Shown: positions 47,666 through 55,716 of the stretch, piece after piece
Layout: the number at the start of each line of letters is the position of its first letter
How positions within the stretch are numbered: position 1 is the stretch's first letter
NCBI RefSeq assembly: GCF_050157905.1
Contig: NZ_JBKIWZ010000001.1
Location: 2,356,001 to 2,420,000 of the forward strand
Direction: 5' to 3'
DNA length: 64,000 nt
From: Pantoea sp050157905
GTDB taxonomy: Bacteria > Pseudomonadota > Gammaproteobacteria > Enterobacterales > Enterobacteriaceae
Translations under genes and position numbers: made by a program
The notes under the pieces: generated by a model
Seen by the model: the letters and a program-made list of their open reading frames with translations, nothing else
Told to the model about the DNA's origin: nothing
Database searches by the model: none

Positions 47666-49206
47666 GAGGCATCCTCCGGGCGCGTCGTTTTCTTACTGAT
47701 ATCGATGGCATCAATACGGCGGCTGTTAAACAGATTGAATTTCGTGTCGCTGCCGCGACAGCCATCACCAAAGCTAAAGCCGCAGCCCTTGCTTTCCGGA
47801 AAGGCTTCACCCGCCAGTTCGCGATGGCTGGAAGGCACCACGAAGCGGTCCTCATAGTTTGCGATCGCCAGATAGCGGTACATCTCCTGCGCCTGCGCTT
47901 CGGTCAGGCCGACCTGCTCCAGCGCCCGGATATCCCGCTCGCCGTCCACGCTCTCTGCGCGCTTGTAGTGACGCATCGCCAGCATCCGCTTCAGCGCCAT
48001 CAGCACCGGCGCAGTGTCACCGGCCGTCAGCAGGTTCGCCAGATACTCAACCGGAATGCGCAGGCTCTCCACATCCGGCAGTACGCCACTATGCGCCAGT
48101 GCGCCGCCATCTGCCGCTGACTGAATCGGGGACAACGGCGGCACATACCAGACCATCGGCAGCGTACGGTATTCAGGATGAAGCGGCAGCGCGAGCTTCC
48201 ACTCCATCGCCATTTTGTAGACCGGCGAGCGCTGCGCCGCAGCGATCACGCTTTGCGCGATGCCCTCTTTCAGCGCCTGGGCAACCACCGCCGGATCGTT
48301 CGGATCAAGAAAGATATCCAGCTGGCTCTGATAGAGATCCTTTTCGTTCTCCGCTGCTGCTGCGCGTTCGATGCGGTCGGCGTCATAGAGCAGCACACCC
48401 AGATAGCGGATCCGGCCAACACAGGTTTCCGAGCAGACGGTGGGCTGACCCGCTTCAATACGTGGATAACAGAAAATACATTTTTCCGATTTGCCGCTTT
48501 TCCAGTTGAAGTAGATCTTTTTGTAGGGACAGCCGGTGAGACACATCCGCCAGCCACGACATTTATCCTGGTCGATCAGCACGATGCCATCTTCGCTGCG
48601 CTTGTAAATCGCGCCGCTTGGGCAGGTCGCCACGCACGCCGGGTTGAGGCAGTGCTCACACAGGCGCGGCAGGTACATCATGAAGGTGTGCTCAAACTGG
48701 CCGTAGATTTCCTTCTGGATGTTGTTGAAGTTCCTGTCCTGAGAACGCCTGGCAAACTCGCCGCCAAGGATCTCTTCCCAGTTCGGACCGTTTTCGATCT
48801 TTTTCATCCGCTGACCGGTGATCAGCGAACGCGGACGGGCGATCGGCTGCTGTTTACCGGCGGGTGCCGTATGCAGATGCTGGTAGTCAAAATCGAACGG
48901 TTCGTAGTAGTCATCCAGCGCAGGCACATCGGGGTTAGCGAAGATCTTCGACAGCAGGCGGACGCGGCTGCCCATGCGCGGTTCCAGCCTGCCGTTGATC
49001 TTACGGATCCAGCCGCCCTTCCACTTCTGCTGATCTTCCCAGGCGTGCGGATAGCCGACGCCGGGCTTGCTTTCGACGTTGTTAAACCAGGCATACTCCA
49101 TGCCTTCGCGGCTGGTCCAGACGTTTTTACAGGTCACCGAGCAGGTATGGCAGCCGATACATTTGTCGAGGTTCAGCACCATGCCAACCTGTGAACGAAT
49201 TTTCAT
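47662..49206 (-). CDS. narH: Respiratory nitrate reductase 1, beta subunit
   Basis: Electron-transfer subunit with four iron-sulfur clusters. Cys groups: CIGCHTCSVTCKNVW; CEHCLNPACVATCPSG; CRGWRMCLTGCPYKK, where Trp replaces a Cys and marks the 3Fe-4S site; CIFCYPR with CSETCVGR. 514 residues (E. coli 512). The C-terminus (KKTTRPEDAS) differs from E. coli. It overlaps narG by 4 bases. Confidence 0.98.
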   Translation of the reverse strand: MKIRSQVGMVLNLDKCIGCHTCSVTCKNVWTSREGMEYAWFNNVESKPGVGYPHAWEDQQKWKGGWIRKINGRLEPRMGSRVRLLSKIFANPDVPALDDYYEPFDFDYQHLHTAPAGKQQPIARPRSLITGQRMKKIENGPNWEEILGGEFARRSQDRNFNNIQKEIYGQFEHTFMMYLPRLCEHCLNPACVATCPSGAIYKRSEDGIVLIDQDKCRGWRMCLTGCPYKKIYFNWKSGKSEKCIFCYPRIEAGQPTVCSETCVGRIRYLGVLLYDADRIERAAAAENEKDLYQSQLDIFLDPNDPAVVAQALKEGIAQSVIAAAQRSPVYKMAMEWKLALPLHPEYRTLPMVWYVPPLSPIQSAADGGALAHSGVLPDVESLRIPVEYLANLLTAGDTAPVLMALKRMLAMRHYKRAESVDGERDIRALEQVGLTEAQAQEMYRYLAIANYEDRFVVPSSHRELAGEAFPESKGCGFSFGDGCRGSDTKFNLFNSRRIDAIDISKKTTRPEDAS

Positions 49207-52200
49207 GGTTTTACCTCCTGCTGGCTGCCCTGGCAGGCATCGTTGCCCTCGCCATCTAACCAGTTAACGTTGTTCATTTTGCGGACCACCACGAACTCAT
49301 CGCGGTTAGAGCCGACGGTGCCGTAGTAGTTAAAGCCCCAGGAGAGCTGCGCATAGCCGCCAATCATGTGTGTTGGTTTGGGGCAGGTGCGCGTGACCGA
49401 GTTATGGATACCGCCACGCTGGCGGGTGATCTCAGAACCCGGGATATTCACGATGCGCTCCTGCGCGTGGTACATCATGGTCATTCCGGCCGGAATACGC
49501 TGGCTCACTACCGCCCGTGCAGTCAGCGCGCCGTTAGCGTTGAATGCCTCGATCCAGTCGTTGTCCATAATGCCCAGCTCACGGGCGTCATCTTCACTCA
49601 TCCAGACGATCGGTCCGCCACGCGACAGCGTCAGCATCAGCAGATTGTCGCTGTAGGTTGAGTGAATGCCCCACTTCTGGTGTGGCGTCAGGAAGTTCAG
49701 CGCTTTCTCCGGGTTACCGTTGGGCTTGCTGTTCAGCAGCGGCTTTGCCGCGCGGGTATCGACAGGCGGACGATAGACCATCAGACTCTCGCCAAAGGCG
49801 CGCATCCACTCATGATCCTGATAAAGCTGCTGACGACCGCTCAGCGTACGCCACGGGATCAGCTCATGGACGTTGGTGTAACAGGCGTTGTAGGAGACAT
49901 GCTCATCCTCCAGCCCTGACCAGGTCGGGCTGGAGATGATTTTGCGCGGCTGCGCCTGAATGTCGCGGAAGCGGATCTTCTCATCTTCTTTGTTCAGCGC
50001 CAGATGGGTGTGATCGCGGCCGGTTATCTCGCCCAGCGCCTGCCAGGCTTTCACCGCCACCTGTCCATTGGTTTCCGGAGCCAGCGTCAGGATCACCTCT
50101 GCGGCATCGATTGCCGTGTCGATATTAGGCTGTCCCGCCGCCGGGCCCGCCGCCTTGACATAGTTAAGCTGCCTGAGGAAATCGACCTCTTTACTGGTGT
50201 TCCAGCTGATGCCTTTACCGCCATTGCCCTGGGTTTCCAGCAACGGTCCCAGCGAGGTAAAGCGTTCCCAGGTCGCCGGATAGTCGCGCTCCACCACCAT
50301 GATGTGCGGTGCGGTTTTGCCCGGAATCAGGTCGCATTCGCCCTTTTTCCACTCTTTCGCGTCAAACGGCTGCGCCAGCTCCGCAGGCGAGTCATGCAGC
50401 ACCGGCAGCGTAACCACATCGGTTTCCACGCCCAGATGGCCGGGGCAGAGATCGGAGAAGGCTCTGGCAATGCCCTTGTAAATCTCCCAGTCACTTTTCG
50501 ACTCCCACGCCGGATCGACGGCGGCCGACAGCGGATGAATAAACGGATGCATGTCCGACGTATTCATATCGTCCTTTTCATACCAGGTCGCGGTCGGCAG
50601 CACGACATCGGAGTAGAGGCAGGTACTCGACATACGGAAGTCGAGCGTGACCACCAGATCGAGTTTGCCTTCGGCCCCCTGATCCCGCCACTCCACCTCT
50701 TCCGGCTTCTCGCGGCCCTGCTGGCCTAAGTCTTTACCCTGAATGCCATGTTCGGTGCCCAGCAGATACTTCAGCATGTATTCATGCCCTTTGCCTGACG
50801 AGCCAAGCAGGTTGGATCGCCAGACAAACAGGTTGCGCGGAAAGTTCTGCGGATCGTCCGGCTGTTCGGCCGCAAAACGCACGGTGCCCTGCTTCAGGCT
50901 CTCCACGGTGTACGCCAGCGGCGACTGTCCGGCCGCTTTCGCCCGCGCCGCAAGGTGCAGCGGGTTGACGTTAAGCTGTGGCGCGGAGGGCAGCCAGCCC
51001 ATGCGTTCGGAACGAACGTTGAAGTCGATCAGGCTGCCGGTGTAGCGGCGCTTATCCGCCAGCGGTGACAGCAGCTCCTCTGTCGCCAGGGTTTCATAGC
51101 GCCACTGGCTGGAGTGGTTATAGAAGAAGGAGGTGCTGTTCATCTGGCGCGGCGGACGCTGCCAGTCGAGGCCAAAGGCCAGCGGCGTCCAGCCGGTCTG
51201 CGGACGCAGTTTCTCCTGGCCGACATAGTGCGCCCAGCCACCGCCGCTCTGACCGACACAGCCGCAGAAGATCAGCATGTTCATCAGGCCACGGTAGTTC
51301 ATGTCCATGTGATACCAGTGGTTCATACCGGCACCGACAATGATCATCGAACGACCGCGGGTCTTTTCGGCGTTTTCGGCGAATTCGCGGGCAATGCGGA
51401 TAATGTTCTGACGGGAGACGCCGGTGATCTGCTCGGCCCAGGCCGGGGTATAGGCCTTGATCTCATCGTAGCTCTGCGCGCAGCTGGCATCCTCCAGGCC
51501 GCGATCCAGGCCGTAGTTCGCCAGCGTCAGGTCGTAGACGCTGGTGACCAGCGCCTCACTGCCATCCGCCAGCTGCAGCCGTTTCACCGGCAGCTTATGC
51601 CGCAGAATCTCATCGAGCGCGACGCTGTTGAAATGCTCGCGGGTGATGCCGCCAAAGTAGGGGAAACCGACCTCAACCACCTCGTCGTGGCTGCCGAGCA
51701 GGCTGAGCTGCAGCTCCACTTCCTGCTGTGTCAGGCCATCGCGCTGCTCCAGATTCCATTTGCCCTTCTCGCCCCAGCGGAAGCCGATAGCGCCCTGCGG
51801 CGCAACCAGTTCACCGGTCGCCTGGTTCAGCGCCACGGTTTTCCATTCCGGGTTATTTTCCTGACCGAGTCCATCCACCAGATCGCTGGCGCGCAGCTGA
51901 CGGCCTGCGGCATAGTAGCCTCCCTCACGCGGCTCCAGCAGCACCAGCATCGGCATGTCGGTATAGCGGCGCACGTAGTCGCGGAAATAGGTGACTTCAC
52001 GGTCAAGATGAAACTCTTTCAGCATGACGTGGCCCATTGCCAGCGCCATCGCGCTGTCGGTGCCCTGCTTCGGATTCAGCCACTGGTCGCACAGCTTGGC
52101 GACTTCGGCATAGTCCGGCGTGATCGCCACGGTTTTGGTGCCTTTGTAGCGCACCTCCGTAAAGAAGTGCGCATCCGGGGTACGGGTCTGCGGCACGTTT

Positions 52201-52964
52201 GAACCCCAGGCCATGATATAGGAGGAGTTATACCAGTCGGCCGACTCCGGCACGTCGGTCTGCTCGCCCCAGGTCATGGGTGACGCGGGCGGCAGATCGC
52301 AATACCAGTCGTAGAAGCTCAGGCAGGTGCCGCCAATCAGAGAGAGATAGCGCGCGCCCGCGGCGTAAGAGACCATCGACATCGCCGGGATTGGCGAAAA
52401 GCCCATGATGCGGTCCGGGCCAAAGGTCTTCGCGGTGCAGATGTTGGCGGCGGCGATCATCTCGTTGACCTCCTGCCAGCTGGAGCGGACAAAGCCTCCG
52501 CGTCCCCGCGCCTGTTTGTAGCTGCGGGCTTTCTCCGGGTTGCTGATGATGGACGCCCAGGCGTCAACCGGATCGCGGTGCTGCGCTTTCGCTTCCCGCC
52601 ATAGCTGGATTAGCGTCTTACGCATCAGCGGATATTTCAGGCGGTTCGCGCTGTAGAGATACCAGGAGTAGCTGGCTCCGCGTGGACAGCCACGGGGTTC
52701 ATGATTGGGCAGATCGGGCCGGGTGCGCGGATAGTCGGTCTGCTGGGTCTCCCAGGTGACCAGTCCGTTTTTCACATAGATTTTCCAGCTGCATGAGCCG
52801 GTGCAGTTCACGCCGTGGGTTGAGCGCACGATTTTATCGTGTTGCCAGCGGCTGCGGTAACCCTCTTCCCAGTCGCGGTTACTGTTGAGCGTCTGCCCGT
52901 GCTGGCCGGAAAAGGGCTCGTCCAGCTGTTTAAAATAACGAAATCGATCAAGAAATTTGCTCAT
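49203..52964 (-). CDS. narG: Respiratory nitrate reductase 1, alpha subunit
   Basis: Catalytic molybdenum subunit that reduces nitrate to nitrite in the cytoplasm. The N-terminal 4Fe-4S site is HGVNCTGSCSWKIYVKNG (His and Cys ligands); the Mo region has YNSSYIMAWGSNVPQTRTPDAHF with the Asp ligand. 1253 residues, E. coli 1247. ATG 52964 (MSKFLDRFRYFKQ) is the family start with CGGAGTA upstream; the frame is open further but without homology. With narHJI it forms an operon; narK lies 103 bases upstream on the same strand. Confidence 0.98.
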   Translation of the reverse strand: MSKFLDRFRYFKQLDEPFSGQHGQTLNSNRDWEEGYRSRWQHDKIVRSTHGVNCTGSCSWKIYVKNGLVTWETQQTDYPRTRPDLPNHEPRGCPRGASYSWYLYSANRLKYPLMRKTLIQLWREAKAQHRDPVDAWASIISNPEKARSYKQARGRGGFVRSSWQEVNEMIAAANICTAKTFGPDRIMGFSPIPAMSMVSYAAGARYLSLIGGTCLSFYDWYCDLPPASPMTWGEQTDVPESADWYNSSYIMAWGSNVPQTRTPDAHFFTEVRYKGTKTVAITPDYAEVAKLCDQWLNPKQGTDSAMALAMGHVMLKEFHLDREVTYFRDYVRRYTDMPMLVLLEPREGGYYAAGRQLRASDLVDGLGQENNPEWKTVALNQATGELVAPQGAIGFRWGEKGKWNLEQRDGLTQQEVELQLSLLGSHDEVVEVGFPYFGGITREHFNSVALDEILRHKLPVKRLQLADGSEALVTSVYDLTLANYGLDRGLEDASCAQSYDEIKAYTPAWAEQITGVSRQNIIRIAREFAENAEKTRGRSMIIVGAGMNHWYHMDMNYRGLMNMLIFCGCVGQSGGGWAHYVGQEKLRPQTGWTPLAFGLDWQRPPRQMNSTSFFYNHSSQWRYETLATEELLSPLADKRRYTGSLIDFNVRSERMGWLPSAPQLNVNPLHLAARAKAAGQSPLAYTVESLKQGTVRFAAEQPDDPQNFPRNLFVWRSNLLGSSGKGHEYMLKYLLGTEHGIQGKDLGQQGREKPEEVEWRDQGAEGKLDLVVTLDFRMSSTCLYSDVVLPTATWYEKDDMNTSDMHPFIHPLSAAVDPAWESKSDWEIYKGIARAFSDLCPGHLGVETDVVTLPVLHDSPAELAQPFDAKEWKKGECDLIPGKTAPHIMVVERDYPATWERFTSLGPLLETQGNGGKGISWNTSKEVDFLRQLNYVKAAGPAAGQPNIDTAIDAAEVILTLAPETNGQVAVKAWQALGEITGRDHTHLALNKEDEKIRFRDIQAQPRKIISSPTWSGLEDEHVSYNACYTNVHELIPWRTLSGRQQLYQDHEWMRAFGESLMVYRPPVDTRAAKPLLNSKPNGNPEKALNFLTPHQKWGIHSTYSDNLLMLTLSRGGPIVWMSEDDARELGIMDNDWIEAFNANGALTARAVVSQRIPAGMTMMYHAQERIVNIPGSEITRQRGGIHNSVTRTCPKPTHMIGGYAQLSWGFNYYGTVGSNRDEFVVVRKMNNVNWLDGEGNDACQGSQQEVKP

Positions 52965-53037
52965 CCGGAGTACTCCTGAAGGCCTGGTATGACATTGCTG
53001 ACTCTGCATCTGTCGCGACACAGAAAGGAAAAATGTT

Positions 53038-53056
53038 GCCGGTGCGCCACACCGGC
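53038..53056 (-). other. Hairpin between narK and narG
   Basis: GCCGGTG-5 bases-CACCGGC, then AACATTTTT on the minus strand. It could be a weak terminator that lowers transcription from narK into narG or protects an mRNA end. Confidence 0.5.
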
Positions 53057-53066
53057 GTTGTGGTTA

Positions 53067-54457
53067 TCAGGCGCGTGCTTTTCGCCCGTAAACCAGCCAG
53101 GTCACCGCGATACAGCAGAGATAGAAGACCAGGAAGATTTTCATTGCGCCGGCAGGGGAGCCGGTCAGGGCGAGCGACAGGCCAAAAGTCTGCGGGATAA
53201 AGAAGCCGCCCAGCGCACCGATCGCGGAGATAAAGCCCAGCGCCGCCGAGGTCTCAGTTGCCGCTTCACGGTGGGCCAGCGCATCATCACCGCCCCGGGC
53301 TTTGATGCGTTGCAGCGTCAGTTTGCGGAAGATCACTGCAATCATCTGATAGGTTGATCCGCTGCCCAGGCCGGATGTCAGGAACAGGCCCATGAAAATG
53401 GCGAAAAAGGCGATGAACGAGCCTTCGTGTCCGGCGCCCGGCAGCGTCAGGAACAGCAGCGCGGCAAACAGCGCCATCAGCACGTAGTTGATCAGGGTGA
53501 CGCGTGTGCCGCCGAAACGGTCAGAGATGATGCCGCCTGCGGAACGGGCCAGCGCGCCGATAAACGGCCCGAAAAAGGCGTAATGCATGATCACGACACC
53601 CGGGAACTGGGTTTTCGTCAGCATGGCAAAACCGGCCGAGAAACCAATAAACGACCCGAACGTCGCCAGATAGAGCAGCGCCATCACCCACAGGTGCGGC
53701 CGTTTCAGGACCGGCAGCTGTTCACGCAACGAAGATTTCGCCGTCGCCAGATCATTCATGCCACACCAGGCTGCGAGTGTGCCGACCGCCAGAAACGGCA
53801 CCCAGATCCAGGCGGCGTTTTCCAGCCAGATCGTCTCACCGGCGACGGTGGCATGGCCTTTATCCGCAAAGGCAAAAATCGCGCAGGAGATCGCCAGCGG
53901 CGCGACGAACTGCATCACGCTGACGCCGAGGTTGCCCAGCCCGCCGTTGATGCCCAGCGCGCCGCCCTGACGGGCTTTGGGGAAGAAGAAACTGATGTTG
54001 CCCATGCTGGAGGCGAAGTTCGCGCCACCGAAACCGCACAGCAGCGAGATCATCATAAAGGTCGCGAAGGAGGTCTGACTGTCCTGTACGGCGAAGCCGA
54101 GCCACAGACAGGGAACGATCAGGATGCCGGTGCTGAAGGCGGTCCAGCGGCGTCCGCCGAAGATGGGAATGACGAAAGAGTAAGGCACCCGCAGCAGCGC
54201 CCCGGAGACGGAAGGCAACGCGGTCAGCAAAAGAGCTGTTCTGTGCTGAAGTTAAAGCCAACTTTATTCAGGTTAACCGCGACGGTGCTGAACAGCATCC
54301 ATACGCAGAAGCCCAGCAGCAGGCAGAACACAGAAATCCACAGGTTACGGCGGGCGATACGTTTACCACGCGCCTGCCAGAACGCCTCGTTTTCCGGCTG
54401 CCAGTCCTGAATTAAGGCGCCGCGCGTCGGGGTTTGCAAAGGGGCAGATTGGGTCAT
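53067..54457 (-). pseudogene. narK: narK nitrate/nitrite antiporter, interrupted by a 1-base frameshift
   Basis: NarK brings nitrate in and nitrite out at the inner membrane (MFS, 12 helices). The start at 54457 (MTQSAPLQTPTRGALIQDW, GAGAGA upstream) reads correctly through TM1 to FNFSTEQLFC and then hits a stop at 54224. The correct frame resumes at once as LTALPSVSGALLRVPYSF and runs to the normal C-terminus at 53067. Both parts align without loss to E. coli NarK, so one base is missing at the TTTT of 54229-54232. The rest shows no decay, including GFGGANFASSMGNISFFFPKARQGGALG. It is either a recent mutation or an error in the sequence. Confidence 0.92.
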
Positions 54458-54518
54458 AGATCTCTCATCAGCAGAATAATAATTGTGCCTATCCTGCGTA
54501 TCCGGCCTGCCCGTTTGC

Positions 54519-54532
54519 TTGACACAAATCAA
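54519..54532. promoter_or_regulatory. FNR-type box upstream of narK
   Basis: TTGACACAAATCAA, 9 of 10 matches to TTGAT-N4-ATCAA. The centre is about 68 bases upstream of the narK start, which allows a class II site near -41.5. Expected to activate narK without oxygen. Confidence 0.75.
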
Positions 54533-54671
54533 CGGCAAGGCAGGTTGCCCGCGCGCCGTCATCCCGGCTCGTCCCGGTTAAGTAGCGAGCCAGAAATCAA
54601 TAGCCCTTATAAATCATAAGGTTTAAACGCACCTGCCCACTGCATCCGCAAGAGGAAGGTCAGATGGAAAT

Positions 54672-54694
54672 AAAGGAGTAGTCCTTTGGGGGTA
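54672..54694. promoter_or_regulatory. NarL-like heptamers between narK and narL
   Basis: Minus strand TACTCCT (54674-54680) fits the NarL heptamer TACYYMT; TACCCCC (54688-54694) fits 6 of 7. The first is within a small palindrome AAAGGA-GTAG-TCCTTT. They lie about 150 bases upstream of the FNR box relative to narK, like NarL sites of E. coli narK, and close to narL itself. Confidence 0.5.
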
Positions 54695-54773
54695 TGTGGC
54701 CTCCCTGCTTCCCCGTTAAGATAGGCCTCTTCATCTGCACGACGCTGGCGGTCTGACAGAAACAGGAGAGAGG

Positions 54774-55421
54774 GTGGCGGCAGAAAAACACACACTTTTA
54801 TTGATTGACGATCATCCCATGCTGCGTAGCGGGATGAAGCAACTGATGGTACTGGATCCGCGACTGCAGGTGGTGGCCGAAGCCGGTAACGGCATCGAGG
54901 GGCTGGCGCTGGCTCAGCAGCACGATCCTGACCTGATCCTGCTCGATCTCAACATGCCTGGTCTGAACGGACTGGATACCCTGACTCAGCTGCGCGAAAT
55001 GGCCCTTTCCGGCCGGGTAGTCGTGTTCAGCATGTCAGATGACGAAGAGGATGTCGTCAGCGCACTGAAGCGCGGCGCTGATGGGTATCTGCTGAAAGAT
55101 ATGGAGCCGGAAGCCCTGCTGAAAGCACTGTATCAGGCAGCGGCTGGTCAGATTGTCCTGAGCGAGGCGCTGACGCCGGTTCTGGTTTCCCGACTGCGTG
55201 CAGCGCAACCTGCACGGTCGGGCGACATCAGTCAGCTCACCCGGCGTGAACGGGAAATCCTGTTATTGATCAGTGAGGGGATGACGAATAAAACAATTGC
55301 CCGAAAACTGGCGATCAGCGAAAGCACCGTCAAGGTTCACGTCAAATACCTGCTGAAGAAGATGAACCTCAAATCCCGGCTCGAAGCCGCCGTCTGGGCG
55401 CTGCAGAACGGGCTGCGCTGA
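54774..55421 (+). CDS. narL: Nitrate/nitrite response regulator NarL
   Basis: DNA-binding response regulator that, when phosphorylated, activates nar genes and represses alternative anaerobic pathways. Receiver domain: LLLIDDHPMLRSG, phospho-acceptor Asp in LILLDLNMPGLNGLDTL, switch KRGADGYLLKDMEPEALLKAL. LuxR-type HTH: LTRREREILLLISEGMTNKTIARKLAISESTVKVHVKYLLKKM. ALKRGADGYLLKDMEPE marks NarL rather than NarP. The start is GTG 54774 with AGGAGAG close upstream. No narX sensor gene precedes it, unlike E. coli narXL; NarQ encoded elsewhere could supply phosphate. The 295-bp gap to mutS has no gene I can support. Confidence 0.93.
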   Translation: MAAEKHTLLLIDDHPMLRSGMKQLMVLDPRLQVVAEAGNGIEGLALAQQHDPDLILLDLNMPGLNGLDTLTQLREMALSGRVVVFSMSDDEEDVVSALKRGADGYLLKDMEPEALLKALYQAAAGQIVLSEALTPVLVSRLRAAQPARSGDISQLTRREREILLLISEGMTNKTIARKLAISESTVKVHVKYLLKKMNLKSRLEAAVWALQNGLR

Positions 55422-55716
55422 CGGGCTGCGCTCCTGAACCGGACAGCCTCTCTGAATAGCCGTGTAAACCGCGAGCCGCCTCGCAGCAATCGATCAGTAA
55501 TCTGAAAACCGTGACTTTTCTGTCGCCAGCCGCCGCCACGTTTGCCAGGATGCCTGTCAGCTTTACAGGGTCAGGCGCGCGGCGATGCATCAGGCTGGCA
55601 TAAGCCCTGCCCTATTCGTTATCATCTGTTTATCCTGCGCGCCGACGCTAATTCCTTTCGGTTTCATGGGCGTTGACCGCCAGAACTTTACCGCAGCAAA
55701 GATGAGTTAAAACCTT

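Noticed and set aside
48178..49194. 338-residue plus-strand frame opposite narH
   Set aside because: Shadow of narH, whose cysteine motifs are certain.
54224..54240. Programmed -1 frameshift in narK
   Set aside because: No X XXY YYZ heptamer in frame, no strong downstream structure seen, and NarK in relatives is a single frame.
53427..54410. 327-residue plus-strand frame opposite narK
   Set aside because: Low-complexity Gln/Arg-rich shadow; narK reading is clear in both parts.
55422..55716. Hidden small gene or sRNA between narL and mutS
   Set aside because: No convincing start, ribosome site, terminator or recognisable sequence.
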